Assembly (NCBI GenBank): GCA_021775855.1
Contig: JAJFGZ010000004.1
Location: 1-64,000, forward strand
Origin: Hyphomicrobiales bacterium
Lineage (GTDB): Bacteria; Pseudomonadota; Alphaproteobacteria; Rhizobiales; NORP267
Length of the DNA: 64,000 bases
Reading direction: 5' to 3'
Part shown: positions 29,901-40,880 of the stretch, piece after piece
How positions within the stretch are numbered: the first letter of the stretch is position 1
How the letters are laid out: the number at the start of each line of letters is the position of its first letter
The notes under the pieces: generated by a model
The model's input: only the letters and a program-made list of their open reading frames with translations
What the model was told of the DNA's origin: nothing
Database searches by the model: none
Translations under genes and position numbers: made by a program

Positions 29901-30634
29901 GGGGACATTCCTTTTCGCTGATTCAGGGCTTGAGAAATTTCATCGACGATATTGTTCGCCGCGTCTGCGGGATCATCGGCAGAGATGATCGGACGCCCGA
30001 CAACCAGATAATCGGCGCCGGCGGCAATTGCGTCGCCCGGCGTCGTGATTCGTTTCTGATCCCCGGCGTCGCTCCCTTTGAGGCGGATTCCAGGCGTAAC
30101 GATCGAAAGACGGTCGCCGGCAATTTCACGGATATCGCGGGCTTCAAGCGGGGAAGCAACGACACCATCTATCCCGCAGTCAAGCGCCGCCCTGACCCGC
30201 AACGCGACCAGTTCTTCGGGTTTTCGGTTGTAGCCAGCTTCAGTGAGATCACTTTCATCAAGCGAAGTGAGCACTGTCACCCCGAGGATTTTCAGCGGGT
30301 CGTCGCCGCGCGCGGCTACCGCCGCCCGCATGGCTTGCGGATAAGCATGGATGGTGACAAAGGTAGCGCCAAGCCGCATAACGCTGGCAACCCCGTGCCC
30401 GACCGTGTTGGCGATATCCAACATTTTGAGATCGAGGAAGACCTGTTTGCCCTCGTCGCGCAGGGTGCGGACATAATCCAGCCCGCCGCCATAGGCGAGC
30501 TGCATGCCGACTTTGTAGAAACAGACTGCGTCTCCGAGCCGCGCCACCATCGCTTTGGCGTGCGCCAGATCAGGCGTGTCGAGCGCCACGATCAGCCGCT
30601 CTCGGGCACTGGCGGGTCCTGTGCGGTTGGTCAT
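29897..30634 (-). CDS. pyrF: Orotidine 5'-phosphate decarboxylase
   Basis: 245 residues from the ATG at 30634. PyrF makes UMP. The catalytic tetrad segment [17 protein letters not shown] (DxKxxD), [15 protein letters not shown] and the phosphate-binding [15 protein letters not shown] are present. The open frame extends to 30841 but those codons belong to the neighbouring methyltransferase region. Confidence 0.96.
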   Translation of the reverse strand: MTNRTGPASARERLIVALDTPDLAHAKAMVARLGDAVCFYKVGMQLAYGGGLDYVRTLRDEGKQVFLDLKMLDIANTVGHGVASVMRLGATFVTIHAYPQAMRAAVAARGDDPLKILGVTVLTSLDESDLTEAGYNRKPEELVALRVRAALDCGIDGVVASPLEARDIREIAGDRLSIVTPGIRLKGSDAGDQKRITTPGDAIAAGADYLVVGRPIISADDPADAANNIVDEISQALNQRKGMSP

Positions 30635-30665
30635 GGGTTGCCTGCGAATAGTTGGATAACCGGTC

Positions 30666-31292
30666 CTACTCAGTAACCGGGAGAGGACGATAAATCCACA
30701 CCTTGGCGGGAAATAGGTTCCACCAGATACGCCGGGTTGAAGACAGCCGGAAGGCCTGGTCGTCATACGCAACGGGTGATTTTGCCCGATAGGTAAACTG
30801 GATAAACGCGCCTTCAGGATCGAGTAGATCCAACCCGTCATGGATCAATTGCCGGCGCCGGGCACTCTCATGGTTGAAAAGCGGCAGGCCGGAGACGATG
30901 GCAGCAAGCGGCGCATCAAGATGTTCGCTGGAAAATTTTTTCAGATCGAACGCGTCGCCCTGGACGATTTTTGTGTCTGGAAACCGGTCTTCCAGCAAAC
31001 TGCAAAATTCAGACCCCATTTCGAGCAGGATCAAACGGTCCTGGGGAATCCCGGCTTCCAGCAAAGCATCGGTGATCGACCCTGTTCCGGGCCCGAGTTC
31101 GAGAATTTTTCCGTCCAGACTCTGATCGACTTGAGCCGCCATCATGCGGGCGAGACCCTGGCCGCTCGGTTTCAACGCGCCGATCCGTTTCGGGTCTTCC
31201 CTCATGGATTTAGCAAAACGGATATCGTCGCAGATGCCGCGCGACGCGTTGACCGGCTCATGCCCTGCTTGATCTGATTGATTTTTTGTCAC
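30666..31292 (-). CDS. PmtA-like SAM-dependent methyltransferase (phospholipid N-methyltransferase)
   Basis: 208 residues. The SAM motif [19 protein letters not shown] is followed by [20 protein letters not shown] and VSGLPLFN, the pattern shared by bacterial phosphatidylethanolamine N-methyltransferases (PmtA) and by KsgA-like enzymes. The absence of the KsgA RNA-binding tail and the length favour PmtA, which would give phosphatidylcholine. Substrate is inferred. Confidence 0.7.
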   Translation of the reverse strand: MTKNQSDQAGHEPVNASRGICDDIRFAKSMREDPKRIGALKPSGQGLARMMAAQVDQSLDGKILELGPGTGSITDALLEAGIPQDRLILLEMGSEFCSLLEDRFPDTKIVQGDAFDLKKFSSEHLDAPLAAIVSGLPLFNHESARRRQLIHDGLDLLDPEGAFIQFTYRAKSPVAYDDQAFRLSSTRRIWWNLFPAKVWIYRPLPVTE

Positions 31293-31322
31293 GCCAGCCC
31301 CGACCCGTTTTGCCCCTTGGGG

Positions 31323-32471
31323 CTAATCGCCAATTCCGTCCCAAAATTCCTTGACCCGGGTAAAAAAACCGGACGATTCAGGATGGGTGCTGTCGCTCGA
31401 ACTATCTTCAAACTGTTTCAGGAGTTCGGTTTGTTTGCGGTTAAGGTTTCGCGGGGTCTCCACAATGGCCTGGATATACATATCACCCGACTGATTGCCG
31501 CGCAGCACGGGCATCCCCTTGGTCCGCAGCCTGAATTGTTTGCCTGACTGGGTCCCTTCGGGGATTTTGACCCGGGTCCGCCCGCCTGAAATGGTCGGTA
31601 CCTCGATCTGGCCACCGAGCGCCGCCGTCACCATCGATATGGGGACACGGCAAAATAGGTCGGCGCCGTCGCGCTGAAAAAACTCGTGGGGCTTGATGGC
31701 AAGGAAAATGTAGAGATCCCCGCCCGGCCCGCCGCGCAACCCTGCTTCGCCCTCGTCAGCCAATCTGATCCGCGTACCGTCTTCGACGCCGGCCGGAATA
31801 TTCACCGACAGGGTCCGTTGTTTGGCGACCCGTCCGGTTCCGGAACAGTCTGGGCAGGGGTCGTCGATGGTCTCTCCGCGCCCCTGACAGACATGACATG
31901 TCCGCTCCAGAGTAAAGAATCCCTGGGTGGCACGGACTTTGCCGTGCCCGCCGCAGGTGCTGCACGTGACCGGGCCGGACCCGGCCTTGGCACCGGACCC
32001 GCTGCAGGTCTCGCAGGCAACGCTGGTCGGAACTTTGATCTGGGCGACCTTGCCCTCAAACGCGTCTTCCAGGGATACATCCATATTGTAGCGCAGGTCG
32101 CCACCGCGCTCACGGCCATCGCCGCGTTGCCGCCGCCCGCGCCCGCCGCCCATGAAATCGCCGAACAGGTCGTCGAAAATGTCCGACATGGACGAGCCGA
32201 AATCACCGCTGAATCCGCCAGCCCCTGGATGCCCGCCTCGGCTCATATCCACACCGGCATGGCCGAACTGGTCGTAGGCCGCGCGCTTTTGCGGGTCTTT
32301 CAAAATTTCGTAGGCTTCGCCGATTTCCTTGAACTTAATCTCGGACTCGGAATCATCGGGGTTTTTGTCCGGATGGTATTGCATCGCCAATTTGCGGAAG
32401 GCGGCTTTCAGATCCTGCGCGTCGGCATTTTTCTGGACGCCCAAAACGTCGTAATAATCACGCTTTGCCAT
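31323..32471 (-). CDS. dnaJ: Chaperone DnaJ (Hsp40)
   Basis: 382 residues. The J domain starts [16 protein letters not shown] and contains the HPD motif ([11 protein letters not shown]). A Gly-rich region follows, then four CxxCxGxG-type zinc repeats ([36 protein letters not shown]) and the client-binding C-terminus. It follows dnaK on the same strand after a hairpin-bearing gap. Confidence 0.97.
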   Translation of the reverse strand: MAKRDYYDVLGVQKNADAQDLKAAFRKLAMQYHPDKNPDDSESEIKFKEIGEAYEILKDPQKRAAYDQFGHAGVDMSRGGHPGAGGFSGDFGSSMSDIFDDLFGDFMGGGRGRRQRGDGRERGGDLRYNMDVSLEDAFEGKVAQIKVPTSVACETCSGSGAKAGSGPVTCSTCGGHGKVRATQGFFTLERTCHVCQGRGETIDDPCPDCSGTGRVAKQRTLSVNIPAGVEDGTRIRLADEGEAGLRGGPGGDLYIFLAIKPHEFFQRDGADLFCRVPISMVTAALGGQIEVPTISGGRTRVKIPEGTQSGKQFRLRTKGMPVLRGNQSGDMYIQAIVETPRNLNRKQTELLKQFEDSSSDSTHPESSGFFTRVKEFWDGIGD

Positions 32472-32535
32472 AACGCCCGCCCGCTACGAAGCCCCGGTTC
32501 ATCGGTGCGCAAAGATCTGCGATCCGATACCCGAA

Positions 32536-32557
32536 GCGCCCGGCAAAGGCCGGGCGC
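32536..32557. promoter_or_regulatory. Strong hairpin between dnaK and dnaJ
   Basis: GCGCCCGGC and GCCGGGCGC form a 9-bp GC-rich stem with a 4-base loop. On the minus transcript it has no T run after it, so it is more likely to slow transcription or protect the dnaK 3' end from exonucleases than to stop transcription. That could set the DnaK:DnaJ ratio. Confidence 0.65.
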
Positions 32558-32582
32558 CTGGATGTGCATTGTAGATCCATGG

Positions 32583-34511
<1,929 letters not shown>

Positions 34512-34655
34512 TATATTCCAGCCTCTTTACTGTGGCGAACCATGTGTCTGGCAGGTCATTCGGGCCTCAACAAAGCACCCGATTCATTTCGTCTAGAAAT
34601 GACGACCGCCTGGTTCCCGGATTGGTATCCGCGATGATGCGGCGCTCGTGACGAT

Positions 34656-34684
34656 ATATAGGTAGGCGCGCTTTCTCCCGCAAG
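34656..34684 (-). promoter_or_regulatory. Sigma-32 (RpoH)-type heat shock promoter of dnaK
   Basis: On the minus strand CTTG, 18 bases, then CCTATAT. This fits the alphaproteobacterial RpoH consensus (CTTG, 17–18, CYTATNT). It would start transcription roughly 140 bp before the dnaK ATG, giving a long leader. No CIRCE element is visible here. Confidence 0.65.
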
Positions 34685-34768
34685 ACACAATATCATTCAT
34701 TCAACGCGCAGAATTAACGGCAAAACAAACCGGCCCGTATTGATCGCCAGTGACCGGCTTCGAAGATC

Positions 34769-35170
34769 TTAGGTGAGCATTGCCTGCAGCGCCAAACCAA
34801 TGGACGCAAGTGCCGCGGCAATTAGGACCGCAGCGGTGAAATACATCCCCCAGGATCTAAACTTGAAATTATCCGGCTCCTGACCAAGCCCATAGGCGTG
34901 CATAAGACGACCTGCAATCAAAATCAACGCCATTGCATGGATTGACCAGTCCGGCGCACCGAGAATTTCCGCAAAGGCAACCAGCAGAAGGGTTAGCGGT
35001 GTGTATTCTGAAAAATTTCCCTGGACCCGTATGGCGCGTTCCAACTCCCGGCTTTTCCCGGCGCCGATGGAGACCCGATTGAGGCGTCTTTGTTTGACGA
35101 CCTGCACTGACAGATAAAAAAAATACAGCCCCAGAAGGCCGGCATAAAAGGGTGTTACGACTAAGGACAT
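34769..35170 (-). CDS. MAPEG family membrane protein
   Basis: 133 residues with about four membrane helices (3–22, 60–78, 82–98, 112–130). The MAPEG pattern is seen in RAIRVQGNFSEYTPLTLLLVAFAE and GRLMHAYGL. Members include glutathione S-transferase-like enzymes of the membrane; bacterial ones are mostly uncharacterised. ATG at 35170 gives the usual N-terminus. Confidence 0.85.
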   Translation of the reverse strand: MSLVVTPFYAGLLGLYFFYLSVQVVKQRRLNRVSIGAGKSRELERAIRVQGNFSEYTPLTLLLVAFAEILGAPDWSIHAMALILIAGRLMHAYGLGQEPDNFKFRSWGMYFTAAVLIAAALASIGLALQAMLT

Positions 35171-35247
35171 GATTCCAGGCCCGCGGTTCCGATCCAAAAA
35201 AGCTTCTTAGCAGAACCGCGCGCCATCACCCAATCAAATTAGCTGGA

Positions 35248-35631
35248 TCAATCAGTGCCGGGCATGAAAAACACGTTCAGTTTGTTGCCGTCGAGATCGC
35301 GGAAATAGCCGGCATGAAATCCGCTATCCCCGCGTGGACCGGCTTCCCCCTCGCTGGTCCCGCCAAGCTCTATCGCCCGGGCATAGACCTTGTCGACCAG
35401 TTCGGCTGAGTCCGCAGCCAGTGCGAACATCACCCCGTTGCCGACGCTGGCAGACTTGCCATCGAACGGCTTGGTGATCGATACCGCGCAACCGTTTGTC
35501 CCGCCGGAACTCCAGGCAACAAAAGTGTCGCTTTCCATCATCCGGGCACCGCCCAGTTCCGCCAGAAGCGCATCGTAAAAGGCGGCTGCTTTATCAAAAT
35601 TGTTGGTTCCGAGTGTAATATATCCGAGCAT
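35248..35631 (-). CDS. VOC family (glyoxalase-like) protein
   Basis: 127 residues from the ATG at 35631. The bleomycin-resistance/glyoxalase fold is marked by ITLGTNNFDKAAAFYDALLAELG at the start and GYFRDLDGNKLNVFFM at the end. Substrate unknown. It lies between the MAPEG gene and the acyl-CoA dehydrogenase gene, all on the minus strand. Confidence 0.85.
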   Translation of the reverse strand: MLGYITLGTNNFDKAAAFYDALLAELGGARMMESDTFVAWSSGGTNGCAVSITKPFDGKSASVGNGVMFALAADSAELVDKVYARAIELGGTSEGEAGPRGDSGFHAGYFRDLDGNKLNVFFMPGTD

Positions 35632-35742
35632 AGAGGTTCCTTTCGTATGGGAACAAACAGAGAACAAAATAACCGATCCAAGTCAAGTCGTTTTGTTGTA
35701 GATAAGCGGACATGCTCGAGATTGTTCAGCCTGATTTGTCGA

Positions 35743-36888
35743 TCAGACCCGTTTTGCAATTTCGTCGAGCATAACCTCGGTCGCGCCGCCGCCGATGGCA
35801 TGGATTCGGGCGTCGCGCACCATGCGCTCGATCGCACTCCCCCGCATATAGCCAAACCCGCCATGAAACTGCTGGCACGTATACATCACCTTGTTGACCA
35901 GCTCGCCGCAATAGGCCTTCGCCATGGAAACCTCCTTGGAGCAGTCGACCCCCTGGGTATCGAGCCACGCGGCGTGATAAACCAGTTGACGGCCGGCTTC
36001 GACGTCGGCCTGCAATTGCGCCTGCCGCTGGCGGATGGCCTGCTTATCCCACAGCGTCTTGCCAAAGGCCTTGCGCTCGCGGACATATTGGATTGTCAGA
36101 TCAAGTGCCTTTTGCGCCTCTCCCATGGCCTGGGCGCCGAGCACGGTTCGCTCGTTCTGGAAATTTTGCATGATCGCATAAAACCCGCGATCGACTCCGC
36201 CAAGCACACTGCGTTCATGGATTCTGCAATCGTCGAAGACCAGTTCGGCGGTATCGGAGCTGTGCCAGCCCATCTTGCTGATCGTCCGCCCGACCGTGAA
36301 TCCGGGGGATCCTTTTTCGACGATGAACATCGTAATGCCCTGGGCGCCGGTGGCTGCGGGGTTGGTGCGTGCAGCAACAAAATAGAGATCGGCATGGACA
36401 CCGTTGGTGATGAACATTTTCGCCCCGTTGAGCACCCAATGATCGCCATCCCTGACAGCGCGCGTCTTGAGGCCCGCGACATCCGAGCCGGCATCGGGTT
36501 CGGTAACCGCGACGGCCGTGATCAGTTCGCCTTTGACGATGCCGGGCAGATACCTGGCGATCTGCTCTTCGTTTCCAGCATTCACCAGGTGTGGCGACGC
36601 CATGTCGGTATGCACCAGGACGGTGATCGCAAAACCGCCAAACGTCGAGCGCCCAAGCTCCTCCGCCAACACCACCGACATCAAGGTATCAAGCTCCGAT
36701 CCGCCATAGGCTTCGGGATAGCGGATACCAAGAAACCCAAGCTTCCCCATTTCGGTCAAAACGTGCTTTGGCGTCGTACCGTCCGTTTCCCAGGTTTCCC
36801 CGAAAGGGATCACCTTTTCCAGTATGAAACGGCGGATCTGACCCCGAAGCATCTCGTGCTCCTCGGCAAAGTAAATGCTGTTCTGCAT
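35743..36888 (-). CDS. Acyl-CoA dehydrogenase
   Basis: 381 residues. The FAD/acyl-CoA motif AVTEPDAGSDVAGLKTRA, the ITNG signature and QQFHGGFGYMRGSAIERMVRDARI are present. The medium-chain-type catalytic Glu is replaced by Gly (IGGGATEV), while a Glu in QNERTVLGAQAMG sits where isovaleryl- and long-chain enzymes have theirs. A branched- or long-chain substrate is therefore more likely. Inferred use is fatty or branched acid breakdown. Confidence 0.9.
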   Translation of the reverse strand: MQNSIYFAEEHEMLRGQIRRFILEKVIPFGETWETDGTTPKHVLTEMGKLGFLGIRYPEAYGGSELDTLMSVVLAEELGRSTFGGFAITVLVHTDMASPHLVNAGNEEQIARYLPGIVKGELITAVAVTEPDAGSDVAGLKTRAVRDGDHWVLNGAKMFITNGVHADLYFVAARTNPAATGAQGITMFIVEKGSPGFTVGRTISKMGWHSSDTAELVFDDCRIHERSVLGGVDRGFYAIMQNFQNERTVLGAQAMGEAQKALDLTIQYVRERKAFGKTLWDKQAIRQRQAQLQADVEAGRQLVYHAAWLDTQGVDCSKEVSMAKAYCGELVNKVMYTCQQFHGGFGYMRGSAIERMVRDARIHAIGGGATEVMLDEIAKRV

Positions 36889-37074
36889 TATTTCGTACCC
36901 CCTGGAACGGCGTAACCAGATCAGACACGTTTAGCGCGCCGGGCACAATATCATCTTCGACTAGCGTTGTATCTTGACGCATTTGCACAGGCGCTGTCAC
37001 GGTATCGACTAATTTCCGGATAAATCTACCAGGAAGACGGGAACCCGGTAAAAGCCAAGAACAGGAAAATTGAC

Positions 37075-37560
37075 ATGTTGGTGATGAAAAGCGCGGTGTG
37101 CATCGAAGCGCCCCCCAGACAGGTATGGGATTATTTGTCGGCTATTGAGAGTATCAATCTTTGGGTTCCGGCCATCAAACAGGCCTGGTGCGAAAACGGC
37201 CAGAAACGGGGCGTTGGCACCGTCCGGGTTTGCAAACTAGAAAAATTTGAGGTGCGTGAGGAATTTCTCGAGTGGGACGAAGGGAAAAGTTTCAAATACG
37301 TCGCGCGGGGCGCGCCCATGATCGAATCAGCTTCCAACCGCTGGGATCTGGAACCGGAGGGAGACAAAACGATGGTGACCTCCCGTGCCGAGATCATCGT
37401 CAAAGGAGGCATTTTTGGTCGCCCGCTGGAACCCTTGATTTATCTCGCTACCCGGGCAGGGTTCCCGAACGCACTGGCCCCGCTCAAATATTACATCGAG
37501 ACCGGAAAGCCTTTTACCGGAAGCGCAAAAGATCTACCTCTTGCTCCGGTATTTTGTTGA
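37075..37560 (+). CDS. SRPBCC (START-like) protein
   Basis: 161 residues. The polyketide cyclase/dehydrase fold is suggested by VCIEAPPRQVWDYLSAIESINLWVPAIKQA, then a beta-rich region and a long C-terminal helix. It binds a hydrophobic ligand in relatives, but the ligand here is unknown. It stands divergent from the acyl-CoA dehydrogenase gene and converges on the AHSA1-like gene. Confidence 0.75.
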   Translation: MLVMKSAVCIEAPPRQVWDYLSAIESINLWVPAIKQAWCENGQKRGVGTVRVCKLEKFEVREEFLEWDEGKSFKYVARGAPMIESASNRWDLEPEGDKTMVTSRAEIIVKGGIFGRPLEPLIYLATRAGFPNALAPLKYYIETGKPFTGSAKDLPLAPVFC

Positions 37561-37600
37561 CCATCCGAAATTAGCCTTAGGCTGTCACGTACTACCCGAA

Positions 37601-38068
37601 TTAACCAAGCGTGTCGGTTAGGTGGGTAAAGGAAGCCTGCCAGCCACTACCAACCCCGCGCCGGGACTGGTCGTTGCTGATCGCGGAATGATGCAGGCGG
37701 ACAAAGGTGCCGCGTCCCCGTGCGGTAAAAACTACCTCGACCCGGGAATAAGGTGTTTCTTCACGCCGGCCGTCCGCATGCGCAACCACATGGGCCCACG
37801 AAAATACGAGTTTTTCTGCCGGTTTGATGACCTGATATAGCCCCTCAAATCCAATTGATTTGTCATCGTCTTTCGATTTCAGGAATCGCCATGTGCCTCC
37901 CGGTCGCAGGTCGATACTTGCCGAATGCAGTGAATTGGGCTTTTGCCCGAACCATTTTACAACTGTGTCGGGGTCGGTCCAGGCTTCATATACCTGGTCA
38001 GGGGGGGCCGCAAAATACCCTTCGACGACAATCGGGTCGTCTCCGGGAACCGATTTCACGAATTCCAT
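37601..38068 (-). CDS. AHSA1-like SRPBCC protein
   Basis: 155 residues. The AHSA1/SRPBCC pattern is IVVEGYFAAPPDQVYEAWTDPDTVVKWFG, LRPGGTWRFL, GLYQVIKPAEKLVFSW and a C-terminal GWQASFTHLTDTL. It begins 2 bp after the ArsR gene, forming an ArsR–AHSA1 pair that recurs in many bacteria. Function unknown. Confidence 0.85.
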   Translation of the reverse strand: MEFVKSVPGDDPIVVEGYFAAPPDQVYEAWTDPDTVVKWFGQKPNSLHSASIDLRPGGTWRFLKSKDDDKSIGFEGLYQVIKPAEKLVFSWAHVVAHADGRREETPYSRVEVVFTARGRGTFVRLHHSAISNDQSRRGVGSGWQASFTHLTDTLG

Positions 38069-38070
38069 AT

Positions 38071-38388
38071 TCAGTCTTCTTTGTTGGTCAGATGCCGGGC
38101 AAGGCTGTCGAACTGGTTCAGCCAAAATGCCTGGTAGTCGATCAGCCAGTCGGTTGCTTGTTTCATGGGCTCCGCGTTGAGGCGGCAATGACGCGTGCGC
38201 CCGCGGCGCTCAACGGTCACCAGGCCGGCATCGCTGAGAATGCGCACGTGTTTAGAGACCGCCGTTTGTGACATGTCGTACGGTTTTGCCAGATCGGAGA
38301 GCCGGGATTCCCCGAGCGTCAGTCGTTCCAATATACCGCGCCGGGTTTCGTGGCTGAGTGCTGAAAATATAAGATTAAGGTTGTCCAT
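38071..38388 (-). CDS. ArsR-family transcriptional regulator
   Basis: 105 residues from ATG at 38388. The winged helix is clear in IFSALSHETRRGILERLTLGESRLSDLAKPYDMSQTAVSKHVRILSDAGLVTVERRGRTRHCRL. There is no obvious metal-binding ELCVCDL box, so the signal is not arsenite-like. Upstream lie two identical palindromes AACCAATTGGTT that also flank the divergent YCII gene promoter, suggesting autoregulation and control of both directions. Confidence 0.9.
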   Translation of the reverse strand: MDNLNLIFSALSHETRRGILERLTLGESRLSDLAKPYDMSQTAVSKHVRILSDAGLVTVERRGRTRHCRLNAEPMKQATDWLIDYQAFWLNQFDSLARHLTNKED

Positions 38389-38407
38389 GGTTCCCGAGTT
38401 ATCACTA

Positions 38408-38419
38408 AACCAATTGGTT
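38408..38419. promoter_or_regulatory. ArsR operator candidate 1
   Basis: Perfect 12-bp palindrome AACCAATTGGTT, repeated exactly at 38446. Its end overlaps a TTGACA (38418–38423) that could be the −35 of the divergent plus-strand gene. Confidence 0.65.
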
Positions 38420-38445
38420 GACAATAATTGCCTGCGAATTTAAAA

Positions 38446-38457
38446 AACCAATTGGTT
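38446..38457. promoter_or_regulatory. ArsR operator candidate 2
   Basis: Second exact AACCAATTGGTT, 38 bp (between three and four helical turns) from the first. It lies just past a TAAAAA that could be the −10 of the plus-strand gene, 17 bp from TTGACA. Confidence 0.65.
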
Positions 38458-38556
38458 CACTATTGGCGTTCCAGCAAACACCCGATAACAAGTTATCGCC
38501 AGCAGGAACGTTAGAGTGTCATGACGAACACACTATTGAAAGTGAGAGAAAATCTA

Positions 38557-38871
38557 ATGACCAATTACGTCTTTGCCTTTCACAACGGCGAAAAGCCGGA
38601 AACACCGGAAGCCGGTGCAGAATTGATGGAAAAATGGCATGCCTGGCTCGAAGGCCTTGGCGACGCCAATGTGGACCCCGGCAATCCGCTGGGCATGTCC
38701 AAGACGGTCAGCGCCAACGGCGTGACCGATGATGGCGGACCAAACCCGCTGGGCGGCTTTTCAGTGGTGAAGGCCGACTCGATTGAAGGAGCAATCGAAT
38801 TAGCCAAGGGGTGCCCGTTCCTTGATATGAACGGCGCCACGATCGAGGTTGCGGAAATCCTGAAAATGTAG
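38557..38871 (+). CDS. YCII-domain (YciI-like) protein
   Basis: 104 residues from ATG at 38557 (another Met at 38521 lacks a ribosome site). The YCII/DGPF fold is seen in VFAFHNGEKPETPEAGAELMEKWHAWLEGLG and GGFSVVKADSIEGAIELAKGCPFLD. Such proteins are often coded beside ArsR/AHSA1 genes or ECF sigma factors. It is probably controlled with the divergent ArsR operon. Confidence 0.85.
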   Translation: MTNYVFAFHNGEKPETPEAGAELMEKWHAWLEGLGDANVDPGNPLGMSKTVSANGVTDDGGPNPLGGFSVVKADSIEGAIELAKGCPFLDMNGATIEVAEILKM

Positions 38872-39117
38872 GTTCCGTCAGCCCTAGCCCGAATAATTTC
38901 GAAATCGGGGCCGCTACAGGCTCGCCGCGCGCTCTGACCTCCGGAGTGAGGGTTGGATCGCGCGGCATTCTTGTGATCAGTGAAAAAAAGTACGCCCCGG
39001 CGGCGTCTCGGAAATTCTGGCTTCCGGGAGCGCAAACCGCTAGCGTTCGCATTCGGTCTCCCCGCGGGACTTTATCTTCGTTCGCCACTTCACCGATTGC
39101 CGCACTTTCAGCCATCC

Positions 39118-40287
39118 ATGAAATTTCGATCCATCACCATTCTCTTGATCTCCGAGGTGGCGGCCATGAGTTTATGGTTCGTGTCGGCGGCGATCATGCC
39201 CGATATGCTGCGCGAAGTGGAGCTGTCTCCGACCCGGCAGGCGGCGCTCTCGAGCGGGGTCCAGGCAGGATTTGTCATTGGTGCGCTCGCCTCCGCCATT
39301 CTTGGGCTTGCGGACCGGTTTGACCCGCGCCGGTTATTTGCCGCTTCTGCGGTTGGCGCGGGTCTGGTCAATCTTGTTTTGCTGGTCGTGACGCCCGGCA
39401 GTGGGGCAGCAATCCTTGCCCGTGTCGCAACCGGCACATTATTGGCTGGGGTATACCCGGTCGGCATGAAAATAATCGTCGGATGGGGGGATCGGGATCG
39501 CGGGTTCCTTGTCGGCATTCTGGTCGGGGCGCTCACCCTGGGCACGGCGTCACCTCACTTGATAGTGCTTGCCGGCGGATCGGACTGGCGGGTGACGGTC
39601 ATCGCTGCGTCGGTTGCGTCGATCCTGGCCGGCCTCGTCTGTCTGTTGATTGCCCTTGGCCCCCACCACTCAATCGCCCCGCGGTTCAACCCGAAGGTGA
39701 TTGCCAGCGCCTGGACCAACAAACGCGTACGGTTAGCCTATGCCGGGTATCTCGGTCATATGTGGGAATTGTACGCCATGTGGGCGTGGATCGGGACGGC
39801 GGTTGCGGTGTCCTATTCGGCAACCATGGCCCCGCTGGATGCCGAATGGTTTGCCAAAATGACGGCGTTTATCGCGATAGCGGCGGGCAGTATTGGCAGT
39901 ATCGTCGCCGGGAAACTGGCCGACCGGATCGGCAAGGCCGAAGTAACCATCGTCGCCATGACATTGAGCGGCGGCGCGGCGCTAGCAACTGCCACGACAT
40001 TTGGCGGCCCGGTCTGGCTGACCTTCGCCATTGTCGTTGTCTGGGGAGTAACGGTGATCGCGGATTCGGCGCAGTTCTCGGCTCTCGTTGCGGGCGCGTC
40101 GCCCGCCGATCAAGTCGGTAGCCTGATGACCTTCCAGACCGCACTCGGATTCGCCCTGACCTTCGCAACCGTCCAGATCACCCCGTATCTGGCAGCGCAA
40201 ATGGGATGGCCGCTGGTGATCGCGGGCATGGCGCTCGGCCCGGCTTTCGGGATCGCCGCGATGGCCAAACTGCGTTCAATGGGATGA
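39118..40287 (+). CDS. MFS transporter
   Basis: 389 residues from ATG at 39118. Hydrophobic helices run along the whole length (12 expected). The opening ITILLISEVAAMSLWFVSAAIMPDM and AGYLGHMWELYAMWAWIG in the middle recall the CynX/nitrate-nitrite MFS branch. The substrate cannot be told. The frame extends upstream to 38980, but those residues are not membrane-like. Confidence 0.85.
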   Translation: MKFRSITILLISEVAAMSLWFVSAAIMPDMLREVELSPTRQAALSSGVQAGFVIGALASAILGLADRFDPRRLFAASAVGAGLVNLVLLVVTPGSGAAILARVATGTLLAGVYPVGMKIIVGWGDRDRGFLVGILVGALTLGTASPHLIVLAGGSDWRVTVIAASVASILAGLVCLLIALGPHHSIAPRFNPKVIASAWTNKRVRLAYAGYLGHMWELYAMWAWIGTAVAVSYSATMAPLDAEWFAKMTAFIAIAAGSIGSIVAGKLADRIGKAEVTIVAMTLSGGAALATATTFGGPVWLTFAIVVVWGVTVIADSAQFSALVAGASPADQVGSLMTFQTALGFALTFATVQITPYLAAQMGWPLVIAGMALGPAFGIAAMAKLRSMG

Positions 40288-40335
40288 TATGACTGGCGGA
40301 AATCACGATGATATTTCCATCCACCCAGGCGCAAC

Positions 40336-40848
40336 CTATCCTACCTCCACTATTCCCTGGGCCAGCCAGATACTTGCCGCAAGAAAACAGATGGCCGCGG
40401 CCCCTGACGTGATGGCACGGACTGTATTCCAGAACGTCCAGCGCGGCATGTAGGTGCCAGTCCAGTAAGCGGCGGCCTCGGGACCGGCATAGTCCAGAGA
40501 ATCGAGATGCTTGTTCATTGGTACGTTGAATACCAGCGACACAACAAAGACCCCTATAAAATAAAAGGCTCCACCGGTGATGATCAGGGGCAAGGCGGGT
40601 CCCGTAATATTGAAGTACGCATACCCGATCAGAAACAGCGACAAGCCCGACATGCCGAGCAACAGGACCATGAAGATCGTGCGAAACACTTCGCGGTTGA
40701 TGACCTGCATGACTTCAACGCCCGCCGATCGTTTTGCGCAGTCCAACGACCTCATGACGAAATCAGAGAAGGTCAGAAAGACGCCGGATACCAGCGCGCT
40801 GGCAATAACGGCAATTTCGATCAAGATAAAAAACCGTATATACGTCAT
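40336..40848 (-). CDS. DUF1772 membrane protein (anthrone oxygenase-like)
   Basis: 170 residues with four membrane helices (about 5–30, 57–78, 84–104, 145–165). The motif SGVFLTFSDFVMRSL and MQVINREVFRTIFMV, and NVPMNKHLDSLD, are typical of DUF1772, a family with anthrone-oxygenase-like members. It is the second gene after the NAD(P)-binding protein on the minus strand (32-bp gap). Confidence 0.82.
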   Translation of the reverse strand: MTYIRFFILIEIAVIASALVSGVFLTFSDFVMRSLDCAKRSAGVEVMQVINREVFRTIFMVLLLGMSGLSLFLIGYAYFNITGPALPLIITGGAFYFIGVFVVSLVFNVPMNKHLDSLDYAGPEAAAYWTGTYMPRWTFWNTVRAITSGAAAICFLAASIWLAQGIVEVG

Positions 40849-40880
40849 TGTTTTTCTCCACAAATGTTCGGGTTATCTAA

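Noticed and set aside
34512..34768. CIRCE element for HrcA upstream of dnaK
   Set aside because: No TTAGCACTC-N9-GAGTGCTAA or near match was seen; only the sigma-32-type promoter.
35647..36915. 422-aa open frame on plus opposite the acyl-CoA dehydrogenase
   Set aside because: The minus frame has clear acyl-CoA dehydrogenase motifs; the plus frame has none.
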